A stretch of 64,000 bases of DNA from assembly GCA_024305745.1 (NCBI GenBank), contig JAHRBS010000010.1, positions 565,501 through 629,500 on the forward strand. The letters run 5' to 3'. Each line of letters starts with the position of its first letter. Within the stretch, counting starts at the first letter, position 1. The notes under the pieces are model-generated. The model had not been told where the DNA came from. It searched no databases and was given only the letters and a program-made list of their open reading frames with translations. Position numbers and translations under genes: made by a program. This DNA is from Polyporus tsugae. Its lineage: Eukaryota; Basidiomycota; Agaricomycetes; Polyporales; Polyporaceae. Positions 57,279 to 64,000 of this stretch are shown here, one piece after another.

Positions 57279-58873
57279 GTTCAAGCGCGAGTCCGTGTGT
57301 GCAGAAGAGGAGCACTGCGTGTCGCGAGTTCTCTCCGAGAAATGACCTTGGACCGGCGAGAGGAATTTATAGCTAAAGAGAGCGGAGGGGTTACGAAATG
57401 TTCCGGAGGTGACCCATATGTCGCCCAAGTGTATCCCATATGGTCGTGAGCCGCATGTTGGCCGAAGCAGTTGACCAGACACTGGTGTTCCCGGGGTGTT
57501 CCTCCGTCGATGGCCAATCTGTGGCTGGATAAAGGAAAGCAAGGACCATATCCAGACAGCATCAGGCGAAAGCGCAGCTTGTTCCCAGTGCCACCCTGCA
57601 AGAGTCGGTGCCCGCGTGCATCCCGCCATGGCGCCAAGTTCGCAGACCAACATATGTTCCGCGCATCGCGTGAGCCACCTGCGGGAAGCTAAGGATAAAG
57701 TCGAGTCATAAGTGGTCCCCGAATAGCGTTGCCATGAACAGATGAGCGGACAAAGTGTTGCGAGCCATGCGTTGCTCAAAGGGACCTTGTGGCCCTGAAT
57801 GCGAACGGGTCCGCAGTCCGCTCGACAGAGACAAAGGCTGTCGTCGATGTGAGGCGTCACCTGGTGCCGGAAGCGCCTTATCCGAGGCACATCTTGTCCT
57901 TCTACTGCTTGCACGCCTTCCTGCGAGCATCCCGAGAAATCAGAAGCACCTGGAGATAGAGCTATCAGGAGGTGTGGGCGTATCATGGCCCGGGAGGATT
58001 AGGTTCGGCGAACCCGATCGGGTCAAGTGCTCTTGCGACCTGGTATGTCTGTCTCGCGCCAACGGTCTGAACGTGTTGGTGAAGTGGGGAGAGCAAGGTG
58101 CCGCGACTTCACCCAAAGTGACAGAAGTGCACGGTTGTAATAACCCACTGGATCCAAGGCTTGATAAGCTCGCGAGATTCGGAAGCAAAAGAAGTGTTCT
58201 CACCTGACGACATACGAATACGAGCTATCCGCATTAGCTTCGAGTTCATCGGCCCATGTGAGCGAGACGTCCATGCGCTCGATATGGCGGCTATCACGGA
58301 CCATATCGCTAGCCATTGCTGGCCACCATTGCGAAGCAGGCACCTCTCAGTTGGGACGAGGGGCGAGGGGCGTTCGCGTCGCGTCTGTGGTTGTCGACGT
58401 TGACGTCGTTCAGCAGAGCGCCGCGGGAGTCTGTGTTACATGTAAGTAAAGTTGGCATTGAAGCTGAAGTTGAGTTGGCAGCGAGTCGATAGGGCGCCAT
58501 CGATGGCAGTGCCAACATCGGGCGCCCAAGTAGAGGCAGGCAGGTACCGGCCCGGCGTTGACAGAAACGGCACCGAGGCCGCATTCTCGCCCCAAGGTGC
58601 AATGACGAAGATGCACGATTTTGGGCTGAGGCATCGAACCTCACTAGCACTTCCGACGCGCAACCGATTGCATGGATTACATTGTGACTTCGCGAAGCAA
58701 ATAACATCATATTGATATGAATAAATAAGTGCGGTATCATGATGTCATATTGACACGAATAAATAAGTGCACTCGAGCTGGTATCATCATGTCATCTATC
58801 TCGTCCCGAAATCCGAGTGGAATCCTTCATTCACGGCATAATACGCATCAGAGAGCCTTGTCATGAAATACGC
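57279..58873. other. Intergenic between tandem GH18 genes
   Basis: Long open frames here (for example minus 57986-56679) overlap the GH18 first exon or are in low-complexity reading; none shows a domain. A short tandem repeat is listed separately. Confidence 0.4.
58708..58795. repeat. Two-copy direct repeat
   Basis: The 25-bp unit CATATTGAYAYGAATAAATA plus AGTGC occurs at 58708-58732 and 58746-58770. Both are followed by GGTATCAT and a CATGATGTCAT-like segment. Its role is unknown, in the 3' flank of the second GH18 gene. Confidence 0.7.
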
Positions 58874-60401
58874 TCATTCAGGGAAAGCCTTGGACCGGAC
58901 AGTCTTGATCCAGGACGTGGCGGCGTCGGGGAACTGTGAAGCCAACCGGAGAAGCATCAGTAATGGATCCCCCAGGGACACGGCGCGTTCAGAGCGGAAA
59001 GGACGCACCTGCCAGGCCATAACCCCCGCGTCTGCGAAGAAGGGAGGTGCATCAGTAAGCTGATGGATGGACGACACAAAGCTGGGAGGAGAACGTACGC
59101 CAACCGCGCTTCTTGGCCGTGGCCAGGCAGGTCGCGAGAGTCGAAGGCCGAATATAGCCATTTTCGGCGTCGCCAGTCGGCAGGGCGGGCTTGCCGATCA
59201 CGAGCTTGTTCAGGTCAACACCGGAGGCGTGGATCTCAAAGACGGACGACTTCGGCCACGACCCGCCAGACTTGGTGAGCAAGGTTTTGCAGTTCGTGTA
59301 CATGGAGGCGCCCTCTGCACCACTACCGGTCAGTTCGCAGTTATCAGACGATTGCAAAAATAGCACCCACGGTTGTAGAACTAGACACGACGGGAGCAGC
59401 TCCGTTATTCGTGACCAAATGGGTGCGCGGATATATTTTTATAGATTCCGTACCTGAATGTTGTACTATCCTTGCTCATTAACTTCCGCCCAACTTCTGA
59501 ATGTTGACATAAGGTACTCACCCAATCGATATGGCTGCCAACGTTCTTGTTGACCTTCAAGTAGGCACCAGCCTTGAAGGCCTTGTTGACGGAGAACCTA
59601 TGTAATAGTGGTCAACCGTGATCATATCAACATACGGTGTCCGACGCTCGACGTACCAAGGAGCCACTGGGGCGTGGGTAAGGATGTACCTGCCCTTCGG
59701 GAGGTGCGTGCGGATCTGCTTGGTGAACTCGATGAGCCACTTCTCAGCGCTGCCGTCACCCTTGTCCATGGCGGTGAAGTCCTGCACCCGAGCCGGAGGC
59801 GGTCAGTTCCCGTTCCCACCGGCTTCCAGAGCCCAAGTCGCGCAGTCGCACCTCGTAGTCAACATCGAGGCCATCCAGGTCGTACTTCTTCACCCAGGTC
59901 CCCATGGTGTTGGCAGTCGAGACAGCGTTGCGGTGGGCCGTTGTGGGCGACTCGGTAGAACCGAAGGCCGCGACCATGAGCGAGATGCCAGCCTTCTTGT
60001 AGGCGGACTTGTGGGAGGAGCGCTGGGCAGCGGTGAGCGACTGCCACTCAGTGGCCTGGTCCGCGGGTCCAGTCGACAACAGGAACGAGAGGATACTGCA
60101 CACCGGTCAGCAACCTCCTTGGCGGGCGTTAATGGGTCGCTGCTTGACTCACAAGACGTTGTAGCCCTGAAAGCTGGGGTGAGTATCGTGAAGTGCTTTA
60201 TTTGAAAATGAAAACGAATACCTTGAGGGTGGAAGCCTTCGGGGGACCGGTCTCACCAGACACCCACTTGTCGCTGTAGACGACGAAGCGGGGCCCGGTC
60301 TTGGCGGAACGGGACTCAATCTCGACTTCCGGAGTGGGGACTGAGAGCGCGCTGGAGAAGAGAAGCGTTGCGAAAATGAATAGGAAAGACAGGGAGAACA
60401 T
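58874..60401 (-). CDS. GH18 chitinase-like secreted enzyme 2
   Basis: Tandem paralogue of 55747-57278. The start at 60401 gives the signal peptide MFSLSFLFIFATLLFSSALS. Exons: SAKTGPRFVVYSDKWVSGE; NVLILSFLLSTGPADQATEW; ISLMVAAFGSTESPTTAH; YDLDGLDVDYE with the intact DxxDxDxE motif. Then DFTAMDKGDGSAEKWLIEF, QIRTHLPKGRYILTHAPVAP, LVIGKPALPTGDAENGYI, DAGVMAWQ and FPDAATSWIKTVRSKAFPE, with stop at 58874-58876. Splice sites are GT-AG. The closely similar exon layout points to local duplication. Basic residues are commoner than in paralogue 1, so pI and binding may differ. Confidence 0.87.
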
Positions 60402-60829
60402 CGTGGCGTGCTGAAGAAGGTCGAATGTCTTGAAGAGGGGTGCGAAGTGCCGAGGGCCTGCCTTGGGGTTTTGATTTTTGCCGTTCTCGAAGGTCTTTAT
60501 ACTCGGAGAGGCCCCCAAAGGTTGTTCTATCTCCAGGAACCATGAGGGACGCAGGAATAGCGGTTGGACACCACGCGGCTCCGCCAGAATGCCAACCGGA
60601 GGTACCTACATGGTCATTAAGCGAAGAAGACAAGACCTGTCTACTGCGCTCCACCATGGGTCGTGATACATGTGGATTTGGTGGTGAGGCCGTTGGGCCG
60701 TGGGGCTGGGTATGCACCTCGGAGCGCGATGCTCGTCGACTCCGAGTCTGGAGTAGGATGGCACAACTTCATCCACGCCACCGCATAGACAACCATCTGG
60801 AAAGACATGTCAGTCCGACTGCGACGAAA

Positions 60830-61375
60830 TCAGATGTGAATGAAAAGAACCCAAAGCCATGTGCATGTGCAGGTGGATCTGTTGTTTGAACAACCATAAC
60901 CAACGATGTCCTGCGACGGTGATGATCTTTCATGTGGCCTGCATCGGCGGCGGTCCGAGAAACGAACGTCGACAGGCATTGAGGGTATGTTTACTGTAAG
61001 GTAAGTATGGTCAGACGCATCGTCTATCAGCGCATCTGTTGAAGGCGAGGGCGGGTCATGAGGGCGGACGGGAAGCTGCAAAGCGTGGTTCCGGTTGACC
61101 CGCTTGAACATAGGCAACGCGGAATCGTCAGAAAAGGCAGATACTGGTTCATCCTGTGGCCCAGCACCAGCGTCAGTGGGCTGGACTGCCGCATGAAGAC
61201 CACTTCTCGCCTACGTTTTTACCTTCCACGCGTCTTCCCGCAGCAAAATTACACCGTGGACATGATCATCGCCGCCTACAACGACATCCGGCTGATGGGT
61301 CCTGACCATTTTCCCAGCAAGGTACATGCCAGTGAATTGACCTCGTTGCAGCACCGTGGTAGACGTCAACGACAT
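60830..61375 (-). CDS. Small hypothetical protein
   Basis: Not recognised. Exon 1 (61375-61223) reads MSLTSTTVLQRGQFTGMYLA to REDAWK. A canonical 69-bp intron (61222-61154, GTAAAA...CACAG) joins in phase 0 to exon 2, DEPVSAFSDDSALPMFKRVN, continuing to the stop at 60830. The exon join and composition suggest a genuine gene, but the C-terminal part is low in structure and may contain another intron. An alternative start lies upstream in frame (about 61462). Confidence 0.4.
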
Positions 61376-62311
61376 GGAAACTAGGAGCAGCGGGGAGGTG
61401 AACGTCAATGTGTGTTGAAGGGAGTAGGAACGAATGCGACATACGGAGACATCATGATGCAATAATACGTTACCGGCTCCTCAGGAAGGCAAACAAGTTA
61501 AAGAGTTATTTAAAGTACCCTACGGATCAAACTAGGTCGGCGGGGGTGACCAGTGACAGGGCGCATACTAGGCAGAACGAACCGGCGACACGATAGCAAC
61601 ACGGATACTTAGCGGCGGGCGCGCCACGCGGTCCGGATTCAAACAGCCACCTAGAGTTGATTGTAGTGCCGCCATTAGTATTTCACAGAGTACTCCAGAC
61701 AGAACGAACGGTGAAGTCGGACGGGACAAGGGATAGTGAAAACTCGGGAACATCATGAGGGTGGAGTCCCCAGGTCGGATGCATCGAACGTACTTTGCTG
61801 TGCCAGCACGGTGCATGAGGTTAGATCGTGGGAATTAGGCGAGGATCTCGGGGCCCATGTCAACGGTCCTACGTACCTCGAGCTCACTGGCACAACCCAA
61901 CGCATGCGTTCTGTGAGGGCATATGCACACCTGCGCTGTCTGTCGGAACAACGCGGCTCCAATAGACTATTCTAAATCTACACTGCCAGCGGACAAAACA
62001 AAACTTCTCAGTGTCAGCGTCCTCGACATGCATGTTGACATACGCGTACGGTACATCCAGGATGCCATACATGGAGGACTAGAGAGGGCAGATATCCAAG
62101 GAATGACGCAGGTAAGCTGAGGAGCGAGCGGATAGCGTGAGGTATCCGATCAAGTTCGTATCAAGTCGTGACTAGACTGTCGTGTCCAGGTCCGTGTCGC
62201 ATAATTTGTCTACATATCCGACATGTTATAAGGTTTGTAAAAAAAAAAAAGTCACTCCATTCAAGGTGTATAAGAACGAGAAAACGCGGTGGAGCACGTC
62301 CCCCAACCCCC
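61376..62311. other. Intergenic upstream of the small hypothetical gene
   Basis: No gene supported. Poly-A tract at about 62241-62250 lies in the GH5 3' flank. Confidence 0.4.
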
Positions 62312-64000
62312 TCAAGTAGTAGTCGGGGCAGGAGGAGCAGTAGTCGTAGCAGCTGCCGTGGCACCCGCGGGTATAGCGACCGTCGCACCATCGCACACAA
62401 GCTCGGACGACCCAGGCGCGGGTCCCCACGCGTTCGGGTACACGCAGCCCGCGATCGGCGCCATCTTGGAACTCGTGTCCCGCGCGTCCGCCCAGCCGTT
62501 GCCCACGCTGACCGTCGCACCCGTGAGTTGCGGCGGGGGCAGGGTGATCGGCGCGGCCGTCGCGGTGTACATCGGGAGCTGGGCTGGGTTCGCGCCGTTG
62601 ACGTTGGACAGGGCTGGCGGGGGGTACTGCGAGTACGATGCGACGGCGGTCGGGGCGATCGTCCCCGCGCCGGACCCCCCGGTCTGCCAGGATTGGTAGT
62701 TCCCATCCCATGGGAGGTTACGAAGGAAGCCAAGCGACTGACATAGGCCGAGCGCCTGGCGGGGGTCGCTGGGGACCCAGCCTGGGTGAGACGCGCGCAC
62801 GGGTGAGAATGCATGTCGAAAGCGTTGCGAGGAGGAGGACATACCGTTGTCGAGACCGAGCTTGTAAGACCAGAACGGGGCTTCGACCTTACCGCTCACG
62901 GAGGAGTTACCGACCTTCCACGTCCAGAAGAAATAACCCGGGAGGGCCATGGCGTCCATCTGGGACATAATGAAGTTCTTGATACCGGTCTTCATGTCTG
63001 CCGTCCAATTTGTCCAGTCGTTCCACATCGGGCAGTCTGGATACGTCGAGTTCTGGCCAACGCTGAGGACCCACTTGCCGCAGTTGTTGATCGCCCCGCT
63101 CCACTCGCCCGAGATGGTGATGCCGAAGTCCATCTGGGACTGGTTGTTGCCGTAGGCGATGCAGCCGGCTTGCGGCCAGTACGAGAGGGGGTGATTAAAG
63201 TCACCTCCGAACGCGACGTATGGGTGGGTATCGAGCACGATGCGCTGCGGAGGCGTCAATCGCACGGAAGAGTGCATGGACTAGAATGGTCTTACGTCGG
63301 AGCCAGGAAGGAAATCCTTCCACGAGGAATCCGCTTGGAAGCCGTCATGGATGACGATGTACGGGCCTTTACCGATGCCTGTGATGTTCCGAATCATATT
63401 GTGCGCTTGCAAATAGCTAGAGGTCGCACCAAGTCAGGTACATCTGCCCCCTATAACGAGAGGAAGCGCATACAATCGCGTCAACTGGTCACGCCCGATG
63501 ATGCCCAAGAGCGGCTCGTTGATGGACCCAAACATCTGGACGACGTCGGTGTAACCTTCCTGGCTGATGAACTCGGTAATGAAGCGGATGTAGTCCATCG
63601 TCCGCTGCGCATTCGCCATGCCCATGTACCCGTTGAGGAAGTTGATGGTGCCCATGCGGCCCGAGTGGTTGTAGCCGTTCTGCGATCCGGGCACGGTGTG
63701 CAGCTCGAGGAACACGCGCAGGCCGTACTTGCGCGCCCACTTGAACGCGAGGAGGACGTAGTCCCACGCTTTCTTGGCAAGGAACGGCTCGCCCGGCCAG
63801 GTCTCGACCGCCCAGTACGGGACGGGAAGACGAATCCAGTTGAGGCCTGCGCCTGCGATCTGAGCGAAGTCCTGTTCGGTCTGTAGGGTGACATGATGAG
63901 AACGAACCACATCAACGGCGGGAGGAGGGAGAGGGAGAAGGCGAGAGTGCGATGGAAACGGACTCACGATGAACGTCTTATAATGGTTCTCGAGCTGACC
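62312..64000 (-). CDS. GH5 exo-1,3-beta-glucanase, 5' end outside window
   Basis: Secreted or wall-bound glucan 1,3-beta-glucosidase type (GH5_9-like), probably acting on cell-wall beta-glucan. The visible part has QDFAQIAGAGLNWIRLPVPY and VFLELHTVPGSQNGYNHSG. The acid/base Glu is in MFGSINEPLLG, and the nucleophile Glu in GITISGEWSGAINNCGKW. Also present: VLDTHPYVAFGG, PGYFFWTWKVGNSS and APFWSYKLGLDNGWVPSDPR. The C-terminus is Thr/Ala/Pro-rich and ends at 62312-62314, giving a long low-complexity tail. Introns are about 55-60 bp. The start codon and first exons lie beyond 64000. Confidence 0.9.

Noticed and set aside
56679..57986. Long minus-strand open frame upstream of GH18 gene 1
   Set aside because: It overlaps the GH18 first exons in the same frame but extends through promoter DNA; the signal peptide start at 57278 explains the gene better.
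1..64000. CRISPR array, bacterial operons or prophage genes
   Set aside because: No regularly spaced repeats with unique spacers, and gene structure is clearly eukaryotic with spliceosomal introns.

Overview
The window looks like nuclear DNA of a filamentous basidiomycete (Agaricomycetes, perhaps a wood-decay polypore; that last part is inference). Protein-coding genes are split by many short introns (about 50-70 bp, GT...AG), intergenic gaps are short, and the gene content (a fungal P450, DUF6534-type membrane protein, Chs5/exomer, GH18 and GH5 enzymes, Cdk8/Ssn3, condensin Cnd1) is typical of that group. All gene models were joined by eye from conserved exons and splice motifs, so exon borders are approximate unless stated.

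Layout. 1-14.9 kb: a cytochrome P450 (-), a very intron-rich seven-helix DUF6534-type protein (-), an unrecognised gene (-), a divergent unrecognised Ser/Pro-rich gene (+), chs5 (+) and a GNAT acetyltransferase (-). 15.2-21.9 kb: a broken condensin copy (-) interrupted by a 1-kb insertion and a perfect fold-back, then a gene for a secreted Lys/His-rich tandem-repeat protein (copy A, +). 22.1-43.5 kb: Cu+-transporting P-type ATPase (+), a small inverted-repeat element, a WD40 plus inositol-polyphosphate 5-phosphatase (+), a SAMHD1-like dNTPase (+), a second GNAT paralogue (+), RPB10 (-) and the complete condensin subunit Cnd1 gene (+). 43.7-50.0 kb: F-box/LRR remnant, then the second copy of the repeat-protein locus in opposite orientation (copy B, -) with another condensin fragment. 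50.3-64 kb: PPR-like mitochondrial protein (+), Cdk8/Ssn3 (-), two tandem GH18 genes (-), a small hypothetical gene (-), and a GH5 exo-1,3-beta-glucanase (-) that runs off the window.

The most unusual structure is a pair of inverted segmental copies (about 18.1-21.9 kb and 46.2-50.0 kb, some 24 kb apart). Each carries one gene for the secreted repeat protein, an upstream condensin-derived fragment, and a palindrome built from one condensin exon folded back on itself. The two repeat proteins have a signal peptide and six or five copies of an acidic / Lys-His-rich / Gly-rich unit with dibasic sites. They could be Kex2-processed repeat precursors or metal-binding wall proteins. One copy lies directly upstream of the copper ATPase. 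Their function is unknown.
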